Assembly (NCBI RefSeq): GCF_002007215.1
Contig: NZ_MUHX01000005.1
Span: 62,001 to 126,000 of the forward strand
Origin: Pyramidobacter sp. C12-8
GTDB taxonomy: Bacteria > Synergistota > Synergistia > Synergistales > Dethiosulfovibrionaceae
Reading direction: 5' to 3'
DNA: 64,000 bases
Shown here: one piece after another, positions 52,791-61,626 of the stretch
Layout: every line of letters begins with the position of its first letter
How positions within the stretch are numbered: the stretch's first letter is position 1
Translations under genes and position numbers: made by a program
Notes under the pieces: generated by a model
What the model was told of the DNA's origin: nothing
The model's database searches: none
The model's input: only the letters and a program-made list of their open reading frames with translations

Positions 52791-54061
52791 TGTTACTCGC
52801 CGTCTTCGGTACCATGTTTCTGGCACTGCTTTTGACGATCCCCATTGCGGCGACCATTGGTCTGAGCTGCATCGCGTTCACTCCGTGGGTCCCCGGCGGT
52901 CTAGCAAAGGTGATGTTTTTTGTTGGTCAGCGTATGGTTGTTACTGCGGATTCATTTACACTTTTAGCGTTACCTTTTTTCATTCTTGCCGGTACGTTGA
53001 TGTCACATGGTGGTATTGCCCGTCAGTTGACTAACCTTGCCGAAGCTGTTTCCGGCGACTTTCCTGGTGGTCTTGGAATCTCTGCTGTCGTTGCTTGCAC
53101 ATTTTTCGCAGCCGTGTCCGGTTCAGGTCCCGCCACAGTTGCGGCGATCGGCGCAATTATGCTGCCGACAATGTTGGAACGAGGTTATGACGTCGGCTTT
53201 TCTGGCGGCTTAATAGCCTGTGCCGGCGGCATTGGTGTGCTGATTCCCCCCAGCGTTCCGATGATTGTTTACGGTGTTAACTGTAATGTGTCCATCACCG
53301 ATCTGTTCGTCGCTGGCATTGTACCCGGAATTATTGTTGCCGTGTTTCTGATCATTCCCACGATTATCATCGCTCGCAAACATCATTTTGTTGGCAAACC
53401 CCGCGGCGGTAACTGGCTGTGGGTGTTGGAAAAAATCTGGCAGGCTAAGACAGCCCTGCTGATGCCGATTATTATCCTTGGCGGTATTTACTGTGGTATT
53501 TTCACGCCTACCGAGGCTGGTATTGTTGCCGTTGTTTACGCCATGGTGCTCGGTTTCTGCACACGTCAGCTTTCCTTCCAGGGACTGATCAAAGCACTTG
53601 TTGAAGCGGCTGTAATCACCGGTTCTTGCATTTTCCTGATGGGAGCAGCGAGTGCTTTCGCTAAACTGTTGCACATGCGCAGCGTTCCGACGCTGATCTC
53701 CAATCTAATCCTTGGTATTACGAGCAGCAAGGTTATTATCCTTCTGCTCTTGAACGTCCTGTTCCTATTAGGCGGCATGTTTATCGATACCTTGTCCAAT
53801 ATTCTGATTTTTTGTCCTATTTTCCTGCCGCTGGTTACCAAGCTCGGCGTCAATCCCATTCATTTTGGTGTCCTTGTTATCTCCAATCTGGCGCTTGGGA
53901 TGGCTACGCCTCCCATGGGAGTTGATCTGTTCGTTGCGGCCAATATTGCCCATGCACCGTTTGAAAGGATTCTTAAGGGGGCAATCCCCTTTATGCTCTG
54001 GAACTTGACCGGCGTTTTGCTGATCACGTACGTTCCATTCCTGTCACTGTGGCCTTTCTAG
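52790..54061 (+). CDS. dctM: TRAP transporter large permease DctM
   Basis: A 423-residue membrane protein of the ion-transporter superfamily with about 12 helices. DSFTLLALPFFILAGTLMSHGGIARQLTNLAEAVSG and GLIACAGGIGVLIPPSVPMIVYG are canonical DctM blocks. Normal length. It is one base overlapped with dctQ and 28 bp ahead of the carbamoylase gene. It is the sodium-coupled transport subunit of the hydantoin-block TRAP system. Confidence 0.94.
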   Translation: MLLAVFGTMFLALLLTIPIAATIGLSCIAFTPWVPGGLAKVMFFVGQRMVVTADSFTLLALPFFILAGTLMSHGGIARQLTNLAEAVSGDFPGGLGISAVVACTFFAAVSGSGPATVAAIGAIMLPTMLERGYDVGFSGGLIACAGGIGVLIPPSVPMIVYGVNCNVSITDLFVAGIVPGIIVAVFLIIPTIIIARKHHFVGKPRGGNWLWVLEKIWQAKTALLMPIIILGGIYCGIFTPTEAGIVAVVYAMVLGFCTRQLSFQGLIKALVEAAVITGSCIFLMGAASAFAKLLHMRSVPTLISNLILGITSSKVIILLLLNVLFLLGGMFIDTLSNILIFCPIFLPLVTKLGVNPIHFGVLVISNLALGMATPPMGVDLFVAANIAHAPFERILKGAIPFMLWNLTGVLLITYVPFLSLWPF

Positions 54062-54089
54062 CAGGAAATGCAAAAAAGGGGGCATTGTT

Positions 54090-55292
54090 ATGATCAAGAT
54101 TAATGACAAACGCTTTCTGAATAACTTCTTCGGCCTGGCGAAAATCGGCTGGTCCGAAGCGGGCTTGAATCGTCCTTCATATAGTCCTGCCTATGCCGAG
54201 GGACGTGATTACGTGAAGAAAAAGATGGAAGATGCCGGCATGAAAGTCCGTGTAGATACAATCGGCAACATTTATGGACGATATGGTGGGACTGATCCGA
54301 CACGCAAAACAATCCTCGTCGGATCGCATCTTGATTCAGTTCCTAACGGCGGCATCTATGACGGTGCATTGGGAGTCTTGGGAGGCATCGAAGCCTTGCA
54401 GTCTCTTCATGAAAAGTTCGGCTCTCTGTCAGCTCCGATTGAAGTTGTCGGCTTCATCGCCGAAGAAGCGAGTTTGTTTGGGGGGACATTTGGCAGCCGT
54501 GCAATTACTGGACTGGCGCCTTTGAATCAGCCGGAAGAAGCGTTTAAGTGGTCAGGGTTAACTTGTGATGATCTTGTCAATGCCCGTATCAAGATTGACG
54601 ATTACGGTGCGTATCTTGAGTTGCATATCGAACAGGGGCCCGTACTGGAACGCAAAAATTTGGAAATCGGTATTCCTACCGGCATCGTCAGTATTATCCG
54701 CTATAAAATCACAATGAACGGACAGCAAAATCATGCAGGCACGACACCAATGTCAGAGCGCAAAAATGCGATGCGTCCGGCATCAGAACTGTTAACACGA
54801 TGGTTTGCTTGGGCCGATGAACGTCTTGTGAAAAAAGATAACTTTGTTTACAACACTGGCGTATTTATCCTCGATCCTAATTCGCCGGCTGTTGTCCCCG
54901 GCAAGGCATCTTTTGTCATGGAATTGCGTTCTTTGTCAGATAAAGTTGGTGATGAGTTAGTTGCAAAGCTTCATGAGATGGTAAACGCTTCCGAGTATGC
55001 CGCATACTCTCCTACAATCGAAAAGATAGTCAATAAAGCTCCTGTTGCTCTGCACGAGAATATCATTGCTACAATTGAACAAGCGGTAAAGAGGTGCGGC
55101 TATGCTTATCAGCGTATGCCCAGCGGTGCGTCGCATGATGCCGTAGCTATGGCACACTTTATGCCTACCGGCATGATTTTCGTAAAGAGTCATGACGGCA
55201 TTAGTCATAACAGAGCTGAATTTACTACCGATGAAGATATGCTCAAGGGTGTTCAGGTCCTGACAGAGACGGTCGCTCTGTTGGCAGAGTAG
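54090..55292 (+). CDS. N-carbamoyl-L-amino-acid hydrolase / allantoate amidohydrolase (M20 family)
   Basis: A 400-residue zinc hydrolase that removes the carbamoyl group from the ring-opened product to give an L-amino acid, CO2 and ammonia. Motifs in order: ILVGSHLDSVPNGGIYDGALGVLGG with the metal His/Asp, VGFIAEEASLFGGTFGSRAITG with the catalytic Glu pair, HIEQGPVLER, GQQNHAGTTPMSERKNA (dimer-domain His contact) and MPSGASHDAVAMAH with the distal His. The usual EEGSRF is EEASLF. Start after AAAAGGGGG. Allantoate amidohydrolase is an alternative; without genes for ureidoglycolate, amino-acid release is favoured. Confidence 0.9.
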   Translation: MIKINDKRFLNNFFGLAKIGWSEAGLNRPSYSPAYAEGRDYVKKKMEDAGMKVRVDTIGNIYGRYGGTDPTRKTILVGSHLDSVPNGGIYDGALGVLGGIEALQSLHEKFGSLSAPIEVVGFIAEEASLFGGTFGSRAITGLAPLNQPEEAFKWSGLTCDDLVNARIKIDDYGAYLELHIEQGPVLERKNLEIGIPTGIVSIIRYKITMNGQQNHAGTTPMSERKNAMRPASELLTRWFAWADERLVKKDNFVYNTGVFILDPNSPAVVPGKASFVMELRSLSDKVGDELVAKLHEMVNASEYAAYSPTIEKIVNKAPVALHENIIATIEQAVKRCGYAYQRMPSGASHDAVAMAHFMPTGMIFVKSHDGISHNRAEFTTDEDMLKGVQVLTETVALLAE

Positions 55293-55344
55293 CTAATTTA
55301 ATCAATAAAGAAATATATAAAATTATAATGAGAGGGGATTTTGC

Positions 55345-55452
55345 ATGAGCGAGATCATTCCGACATCCCTTTATGTTTTCTGGGGATTTTTTGCGGTTCT
55401 GTGTATTTGCCCAATTGTGTGTCTTGCTGTGAAATTACTAAAAAAGGGGTAG
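55345..55452 (+). CDS. 35-residue single-pass membrane protein ahead of the symporter
   Basis: A short gene with a good ribosome site (GAGGGGA, 6-7 nt before the ATG) and a stop at 55450-55452. The product has a polar N-terminus (MSEIIPTS), one hydrophobic segment of about 21 residues (LYVFWGFFAVLCICPIVCLA) and a basic end (VKLLKKG), so it should span the membrane once. It lies 44 bp before the sodium:solute symporter. Small hydrophobic partners are known next to some symporters of that family, so an accessory subunit is likely. Confidence 0.7.
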   Translation: MSEIIPTSLYVFWGFFAVLCICPIVCLAVKLLKKG

Positions 55453-55496
55453 GTTCTCGTCAATTTCTATATGCTCTGAAAAGGAGATGAAAATCT

Positions 55497-56915
55497 ATGG
55501 AATTAACCGTTTGTATTATTGTTTTTCTGATCCTGCTTTTTCTGATCGGACTTTTTGTTTCTAAACGCATTAAAAACGATCAGGATTGGTTCGTTGCAGG
55601 ACGCAACCTTGGTGTTGTTCCACTGGTCGGTACGTACTTTGCCACAATTATCAGCACTGTTTCTGTTATCGGTTATTTTGGCTATTACTATAGCTATGGT
55701 TGGGCTGGCTGGTGGAACTGGGCTGGTACGGCTTTGACATCAATGATTGCGGCTCTATGGTTTGCTGAGAAACTGCGCAAGTTTGGTCAGACAACGCTGC
55801 CCGATCTTCTCGCTGCCCGTTATGGCAAAGCTCACAGCATTATTGCCGGTGTTGTCATTCTTGTTGCCATGTTGTTCTTTACCTCTGCACAACTGACTGG
55901 TTCCGCAGCCGTAGTCACAACGTCTATGGGTATAGATCGCACGACAGCAATTATCGTTATTGGGATAATCTTCATCCTTTTTACCGTGATGGGCGGTATG
56001 GAAGCCGTCGCTTGGACAGACACCTTTTGTAGTGCCATCATTCTTATCGGCGTGTGGTTACTGAGCTATAACGCTGTTAACGAAGCAGGCGGTGTTGTAA
56101 AAATCCATAAAACACTTGCACAGATAAAACCTAGCGCACTTGATCCATTTGCCAACGGTGCCATTCCATTGGGTGTAGCCATGTCATGGTTCTTGACATG
56201 GGGTATCGGTAATATCGGAGCGCCGCAGTTCAGTACGAGAATTTATTCTGCAAAGGATCCTAAAACTGCTGCTCTGAGCCAGGCATGGACGGGTGTTACT
56301 TTTATCTTTTTCTATTTGCCGCTGATGCTCGCTGCGCTGGCCAGCATTGTCCTTTTCCCCGGATTGACAGGGGTTGCTGATACCTATGCTCCGACAATCA
56401 TTCAAAAAGTGATGGGGCCTTGGGGCGGCGGTATCATGATGGCCGGTATTCTTGCGGCCTCAATTTCAACAGCGGATTCCGTGTTGCTGCTCGCAGGAAC
56501 CACTTTTGTACGCGACATTGTGCAGCGTTGCAGTTCTAGACAGTTCATGCCCCAGCAGACGTTGAAGATGGCTCGCATCACTACGTTCATCATCGGCATT
56601 CTAGCAATTTTCTTCACCATACACACTAATCAGGGTGTTATGTGGGTTCAGGCTAATGCTGTCGGCTATATGGGGTCGATGCTCTCTGTCGTTGTACTGG
56701 CAGCTTTTGCGTGGAAACGAGCCAATGCTCAGGGCGCTCTTGCCGCAATGATTGTTGGCATTCTTACGGCAGCCATCTGGGGCTATTTGAATAGACCGTT
56801 CGGCTGGTTTCCCATCTTACCTTCACTGTTCACCTGCACGTTGACCTTGGTAATTGTCAGTAAGTTGACCCCACCTCCTTCTCAAAAAGTTATTGATCAG
56901 TTTTTCAAAGAGTAG
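55497..56915 (+). CDS. Sodium:solute symporter (SSS) family transporter
   Basis: A 472-residue protein with about 13 membrane helices. FVAGRNLGVVPLVGTYFATIISTVSVIGYFGYYY near the N-terminus and GGIMMAGILAASISTADSVLLLAGTTFVRDIV near residue 300 are hallmark SSS segments (the second includes the sodium-site region). It resembles PutP/PanF-type carriers, but the substrate is unknown; by position a hydantoin, carbamoyl-amino acid or the released amino acid is likely. The start follows AAAAGGAGAT. With the TRAP system this block has two sodium-driven carriers. Confidence 0.9.
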   Translation: MELTVCIIVFLILLFLIGLFVSKRIKNDQDWFVAGRNLGVVPLVGTYFATIISTVSVIGYFGYYYSYGWAGWWNWAGTALTSMIAALWFAEKLRKFGQTTLPDLLAARYGKAHSIIAGVVILVAMLFFTSAQLTGSAAVVTTSMGIDRTTAIIVIGIIFILFTVMGGMEAVAWTDTFCSAIILIGVWLLSYNAVNEAGGVVKIHKTLAQIKPSALDPFANGAIPLGVAMSWFLTWGIGNIGAPQFSTRIYSAKDPKTAALSQAWTGVTFIFFYLPLMLAALASIVLFPGLTGVADTYAPTIIQKVMGPWGGGIMMAGILAASISTADSVLLLAGTTFVRDIVQRCSSRQFMPQQTLKMARITTFIIGILAIFFTIHTNQGVMWVQANAVGYMGSMLSVVVLAAFAWKRANAQGALAAMIVGILTAAIWGYLNRPFGWFPILPSLFTCTLTLVIVSKLTPPPSQKVIDQFFKE

Positions 56916-57820
56916 TTGTTTAATATTATAGAATCACATTATTGCCTCTACCGTTTCCAGCCACAGAGCGAAAGCGACCGTACCCATTTCATTCTGTGTC
57001 CTTGCAGTGCCAAAAGCATCTGCGTCAATGAGCGCGTTGGCGACGAGCTTGTACTAAAGCACGGCATACACGATTACGCTGCCACCGCCGCGTTGATATT
57101 GCGCAGGGGTGGTGAAAAGACGGATACTGTGGTCTTGCATTGTAGCGGGAAAGACGTTTTCTTCAGTCACTCAGATGTCATTTTTACCATGGCGATGAAG
57201 TTTTCTAACCGTCTGGTACCGTTTGCAAGGCACGTATAGGCGAGAGCGCTGTGGTCTGTGTAACTTGCTTTGTTGTCTCAATTCGACTGTTCAGTCAAAA
57301 ATCAAAACATAGAGGACTCTCCGTGGACTCTCTATAATTGAGCACAGAGGGGCCTTTATGTTTTTATGTCAAAGATAAAATAATTAGATTGATCTGACAG
57401 AAAAAATACAGGTCGTATCGGCGCCCGTCGGGCGCGTGAAAAATTCCGCGGCGTGTGAGAGAAACGCCGCGGAATTTTTGTATACTGGATTTTCAATGAA
57501 CATTTCCCGATGACGAGAACGGCGGCTTTTGACAGAGGAAGATGGACGAAACGGGACGGACAAACGGCAATGCGCCGTCTTTTTGCCGGCGAAGTTCTCT
57601 TGACAAATGAACGTTTATGTCGTAATATTTTTTCAAGTAAATTGTATACAAACAAGCGTAAGAGCATCGCCTCGTGGTTTTGACGGGCGTTTTTCGGCTT
57701 TTGCTCTTGAAAAACGCGGCGGACGGCGAACGATGTTTGGCGGGCGAAAGGGACTCTTTTGCGCTCGCGCGTCGGACGCTTTTTTTGTATACGGAGTTTT
57801 TATGACAGGGAGGCGTCGTC
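56916..57820. other. Gene-less right boundary of the low-G+C block
   Basis: About 900 bp without a supported gene. An open frame at 56916-57239 (107 codons) lacks a ribosome site and is not recognised; it may be a decayed gene end. Composition returns to G+C-rich after about 57.4 kb. A hairpin terminator lies at 57439-57479. The last 200 bp before the dehydrogenase gene contain no clear element. Confidence 0.5.
57439..57479. terminator. Hairpin terminator at the right edge of the hydantoin block
   Basis: AAAAATTCCGCGGCG (57439-57453) pairs with CGCCGCGGAATTTTT (57465-57479), 15 bp, 11-nt loop, A/T runs at both ends. Confidence 0.85.
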
Positions 57821-58603
57821 ATGTTGGATTTGAACGAACTGTGCGGCATGAGGGGCAAAAACGCCGTCATCACGGGAGCCGCGTCGGGGCTGGGGGCGGG
57901 GATCGCCCGCTTCTTCGCCGACGCCGGCGTGAAAGTGATGCTGCTGGACATCAACGAGAAGGGCGGCGAGGAAGTGGCCGCGAAAATCAGGGCCAGCGGC
58001 GGCGACGCGGCGTTCATGCGCTGCAACGTCACCAGTCAGGCCGACTGCGCCGCGGCGGCCGAAGCGGCGTTCCAGCGCTGGGGCAGCATCGACAGTCTCG
58101 TCAACTGCGCGGGAGCGACCCGCCGCCGCACGGTGGAAGATCTTGAAGAAAAAGACTGGGATCTGGTGCTGAACGTGACGCTGAAAAGCGTTTACCTGAT
58201 GTGCCACAACGTGGTGCCCTACATGAAGAAGCAGGGACACGGCAAGATCGTCAACATCGGTTCGGGCTGGGCGCTCAAGGGCGGCGACCAGGCCGTGGCG
58301 TACTGCGCGTCCAAGGGCGGCGTGTGGAACATGACCCGCGCGCTGGCGATTGACTGCGGCCCCCACAACATCAACGTCAACTGCGTCTGTCCGGGCGACA
58401 GCGACACGCCGATGCTCAAAAGCGAATGCGAGCAGCTGGGCGGCACGTACGACTCGGCGTTCAAGGCGTCGTGCGCGGTGCGGCCGATCGCCCGGCTGGG
58501 CACGCCGGAGGACGTGGCCATGTGCGTGTTCTTCCTGTGCAGCGAAATGTCGCCGTGGGTCACCGGTTCGGCGCTGGTCGTCGACGGCGGCGGCATCGCC
58601 TAA
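57821..58603 (+). CDS. Short-chain dehydrogenase/reductase 1
   Basis: A 260-residue NAD(P)-dependent oxidoreductase. The cofactor motif is TGAASGLGAG near residues 19-28; Asp in LLDINEK favours NAD(H). NCAGATRRRT, the Ser region NIGSGWALKGG and the catalytic YCASK (Tyr-x-x-x-Lys) follow. C-terminus TGSALVVDGGGIA is standard. It starts the last operon of the window, 28 bp before the glycine-dehydrogenase-like gene, behind GGGAGG. It probably oxidises or reduces a hydroxy/keto group in the pathway that includes its neighbours. Confidence 0.9.
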   Translation: MLDLNELCGMRGKNAVITGAASGLGAGIARFFADAGVKVMLLDINEKGGEEVAAKIRASGGDAAFMRCNVTSQADCAAAAEAAFQRWGSIDSLVNCAGATRRRTVEDLEEKDWDLVLNVTLKSVYLMCHNVVPYMKKQGHGKIVNIGSGWALKGGDQAVAYCASKGGVWNMTRALAIDCGPHNINVNCVCPGDSDTPMLKSECEQLGGTYDSAFKASCAVRPIARLGTPEDVAMCVFFLCSEMSPWVTGSALVVDGGGIA

Positions 58604-58631
58604 CGCGGCGGATTTTCAAGGAGGTCTTACG

Positions 58632-60014
58632 ATGTCGAAAAGGAATTATCCCTACATTCCCAACTCCGATCCGGCCGTCCAGGCGGAGATGCTCAAGTTC
58701 ATCGGGGCGGAATCCATCGACGAACTGATCGGGCAGAACATCCCTCGGGAGCTGCTCATGAAGGAGCCGCTCAAACTTCCGCAGCCTTACGAGGCGGAGT
58801 GCGATCTTGTCCGCCATGTCTCGGGAATTCTGAACAAGGACAAGACGGCCAACGAAATGACCTGCTTCCTCGGCGCGGGCTGCTATAACCGCTATGTTCC
58901 GGCTCTGGTGGACGAGGTGATTAATCGTTCCGAGTTCCTTTCGGCCTACGCCGGCGAGCCGTACGAGGATCACGGCCGCTTCCAAGCCTGCTTCGAGTAC
59001 GAGAGCATGATGGCCGAGCTGCTGGATTGCGACGTGGTCAACGTGCCCAACTACGACGGTTCGCAGGCCGCGGGCACGGCGCTGCGCATGGCGACGCGCG
59101 TGACGAAGCGCGACGAAGTGCTGATCCCATCGACGCTGAATCCCGACGTGGCGCGTGCCGTGAAGACGTATCTGCATCCCGACGTGAAGGTGACGACCGT
59201 CGCTTACGATCGCGGGACCGGCCGCCTCGACCTGAACGATCTCAAGACGAAACTGAGCGATAAGACCGCGGCGGTAATGGTGATGAATCCCAACTTCTTC
59301 GGCGTCGTCGAGGAAGAGGCGTCTCGGATCGCCGATCTGGCGCACGCGGCTGGGGCGCTGTCTGTCGTTTACGCCGAACCTTCGACGCTGGGCGTGATGA
59401 AGCCGCCCTTCCAGTACGGAGCTGACCTTGCCTGTGGCGACATCCAGGCGCTGGGCATCCACATGAACTACGGCGGCGGCGTGGGCGGCTACATGGCCGC
59501 CAAGGACCGGCCCGAGATCGTGCGCGAGTATCCTTCGCGCCTGTTCGGCCTGGCTCCGACGACTCACGGCGAATGGGGCTTCGGCGACGTGATGTGGGAG
59601 CGCACCTCGTTCGCTGTCCGCGACCGCGCCAAGGAATTCGTCGGCACGCATGCGGCGCTGTGGAGCATCGGCGCGGCGGTGTATCTCGCCAGCCTCGGGC
59701 CGAAGGGCATGCAGGAACTGGGCAAGACCATTTTGCAGCGCGGCCTGCTGCTGCGCAAGCGGCTGAGCACCGTGAAGGGACTGACGGTCTGCCCGCTGAG
59801 CGGCGCGACGTTCCAGGAGTTCGTCGTGCGCTTCGAGAACAAAACCGTCGCCGAAGTCAACGCGGCGCTTTTGAAGAAGAATATTCTCGGCGGCTTCGAT
59901 TTGAGCAAGGACTTCCCCGAACTGGGGCAATGCGCGCTGCTGTGCGTTACCGAGCGCACGGGCGAAGACGATGTGGACGCGCTGGCCGCCGCTCTTGCGG
60001 AAATCCTCGCCTGA
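58632..60014 (+). CDS. Glycine dehydrogenase subunit 1-like PLP-fold protein (GcvPA family, divergent)
   Basis: A 460-residue homologue of the alpha-half of the glycine cleavage P-protein. Family features: N-terminal YPYIPNSDPAVQAEML, FLGAGCYNRYVPALVDEV, and VVNVPNYDGSQAAGTALRMA. In the P-protein this half does not bind PLP covalently but shapes the active site; the segment GADLACGDIQALGIHMNYGGG is where the equivalent loop lies. It is followed 22 bp later by its partner. No gcvT or gcvH is in the operon, and short-chain dehydrogenases flank it, so glycine may not be the substrate. A complete glycine cleavage role cannot be excluded. Confidence 0.85.
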   Translation: MSKRNYPYIPNSDPAVQAEMLKFIGAESIDELIGQNIPRELLMKEPLKLPQPYEAECDLVRHVSGILNKDKTANEMTCFLGAGCYNRYVPALVDEVINRSEFLSAYAGEPYEDHGRFQACFEYESMMAELLDCDVVNVPNYDGSQAAGTALRMATRVTKRDEVLIPSTLNPDVARAVKTYLHPDVKVTTVAYDRGTGRLDLNDLKTKLSDKTAAVMVMNPNFFGVVEEEASRIADLAHAAGALSVVYAEPSTLGVMKPPFQYGADLACGDIQALGIHMNYGGGVGGYMAAKDRPEIVREYPSRLFGLAPTTHGEWGFGDVMWERTSFAVRDRAKEFVGTHAALWSIGAAVYLASLGPKGMQELGKTILQRGLLLRKRLSTVKGLTVCPLSGATFQEFVVRFENKTVAEVNAALLKKNILGGFDLSKDFPELGQCALLCVTERTGEDDVDALAAALAEILA

Positions 60015-60036
60015 GGGACGGAAAGGAAGGATCGTC

Positions 60037-61626
60037 ATGGATAAAATCGCAGACAAAAGAGACACCCGACTGGATCGTTTCCATCAGGCGAGCTGGAACG
60101 AGCCGATCATTTACGAGTTGAGCGTGAAGGGCGAGCGCGGCGTGCTGGTTCCGGAAGTTTCGCCAGCCGCCGCGGCCGAAGCGGGCGACGGCGTTTCCAG
60201 TCTGCCCGAGTGCATGAGGCGCGAAACCGCGCCCGACCTGCCGGAGATCGGCCAGCCGCAGCTGGCCCGTCACTACAACCATCTGGCGCAGGAGAACCTC
60301 GGCGTGGACAGCAACATCGACATCGGCCAGGGCACCTGCACGATGAAGTACAGCCCCAAGGTGAACGACCGCCTCGCCGGCTGTCCCAAGGTGGCCGACA
60401 TGCATCCGCTGCAGCCGGACGGCACGGCGCAGGGCATTCTCGAAATCGTCTGGCGTCTGGGCGAGCTGTTCAAGGAAATTTCCGGACTCGACTGCTTCAG
60501 CATCCAGCCCGGCGGCGGCGCGCACGGCATCCTCGCCATGGCGTCGGTGGTGCGCGCCTACTGGGAAGCCAAGGGCGAAAACGACCGCGACACCGTCGTC
60601 ACCACATTCTTCTCGCACCCCGCCGACGCGGCCTGCCCGATCGTCAAGGGCTACAAAGCCGTCGTGTTGCCTCCCGACGCCGAGGGGCTGCCCGACATCG
60701 AAGCTTTCAAGGCGACGCTGAAAAACAACAAGGTCGCCGCCATCTTCATGACCAATCCCGAAGACACCGGCATCTTCAACCGCCGCATCCGCGAGTTCAC
60801 GCGGCTGGCTCACGAAGCCGGCGCGATCTGCTGCTACGATCAGGCCAACGCCAACGGCCTGCTGGGCATCACCCGCACCGTCGAGGCCGACTTCGACATG
60901 TCGTTCTTCAACCTGCACAAGACCTTCTCGTCGCCGCACGGCTGCGGCGGCCCCGCCGTCGGCATGGTGACCTGCTGCAAAGAACTGCGCGACTATTTGC
61001 CCGCGCCGCTGGTCGAACACAGCGGGGAGAAAGGCTATTACCTCGATTTCGACCTGCCCCGCAGCTGCGGCAAGGTCAAGTCCTTCTGGGGCGTCGCGCC
61101 CGTGGCGGTGCGCGCCTACGCTTGGATCATGAGCCTCGGCGCGGAAGGTCTGCGCGAGGTGAGCCGCGTGGCGATCCTCAACAACAACTACTGCATGAAA
61201 AAGATTCTCGCCATCAAGGGCGCGTCGATCAGTTTCCCCAATCACAAACCGCGCATCGAGCAGGTCCGTTACAGCTGGGAACAGCTCAAAAAGGACACCG
61301 GCTTCGGTACCGCCGACTTCTCGCGGCGCATCCCCGATTACGGCACGCATTACTGGAGCAGCCACGAACCGTGGGTGATCCCCGAACCGTTTACGATCGA
61401 GCCCAGCGAGTCGTACAGCAAGCGCGACCTCGACACCTACTGCGAGATCCTCGCCGCCATCGCGCGCGAGTGCTACGAACAGCCCGAGGTCATCCGCGAA
61501 GCGCCGCTGAACAGCACCGTGCACCATATCAGCCACGATTATTTCGACGACCCCGACAAGTGGGTGCTGTCGTGGCGGAACTACAAACAGAAGTACACAG
61601 GCTATTTCCAGCCGGAAAAGAAGTAG
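60037..61626 (+). CDS. Glycine dehydrogenase subunit 2-like PLP enzyme (GcvPB family, divergent)
   Basis: A 529-residue homologue of the PLP-bearing beta-half of the P-protein. The PLP lysine is expected at Lys295 in FFNLHKTFSSPHGCGGP. The segment that in GcvP reads like QPNAGAQGE is IQPGGGAHG, and the AHGTNPAS block corresponds to FSHPADAAC, departures in the glycine pocket. Its N-terminus begins SSLPECMRRETAPDLPEIGQ, close to the family. The stop is followed at once by the kinase-like gene (TAG-ATG). A decarboxylase or lyase for a related amino acid is plausible; the lipoyl-protein acceptor is absent here. Confidence 0.85.
   Translation: MDKIADKRDTRLDRFHQASWNEPIIYELSVKGERGVLVPEVSPAAAAEAGDGVSSLPECMRRETAPDLPEIGQPQLARHYNHLAQENLGVDSNIDIGQGTCTMKYSPKVNDRLAGCPKVADMHPLQPDGTAQGILEIVWRLGELFKEISGLDCFSIQPGGGAHGILAMASVVRAYWEAKGENDRDTVVTTFFSHPADAACPIVKGYKAVVLPPDAEGLPDIEAFKATLKNNKVAAIFMTNPEDTGIFNRRIREFTRLAHEAGAICCYDQANANGLLGITRTVEADFDMSFFNLHKTFSSPHGCGGPAVGMVTCCKELRDYLPAPLVEHSGEKGYYLDFDLPRSCGKVKSFWGVAPVAVRAYAWIMSLGAEGLREVSRVAILNNNYCMKKILAIKGASISFPNHKPRIEQVRYSWEQLKKDTGFGTADFSRRIPDYGTHYWSSHEPWVIPEPFTIEPSESYSKRDLDTYCEILAAIARECYEQPEVIREAPLNSTVHHISHDYFDDPDKWVLSWRNYKQKYTGYFQPEKK

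Noticed and set aside
56916-57239. 107-codon open frame after the symporter
   Set aside because: Begins at a non-ATG codon abutting the symporter stop with no ribosome site; not recognised, possibly a decayed fragment.
57240-57820. Glycine riboswitch before the glycine-dehydrogenase-like operon
   Set aside because: The tandem glycine-aptamer core motifs are not present; only a terminator hairpin is seen.
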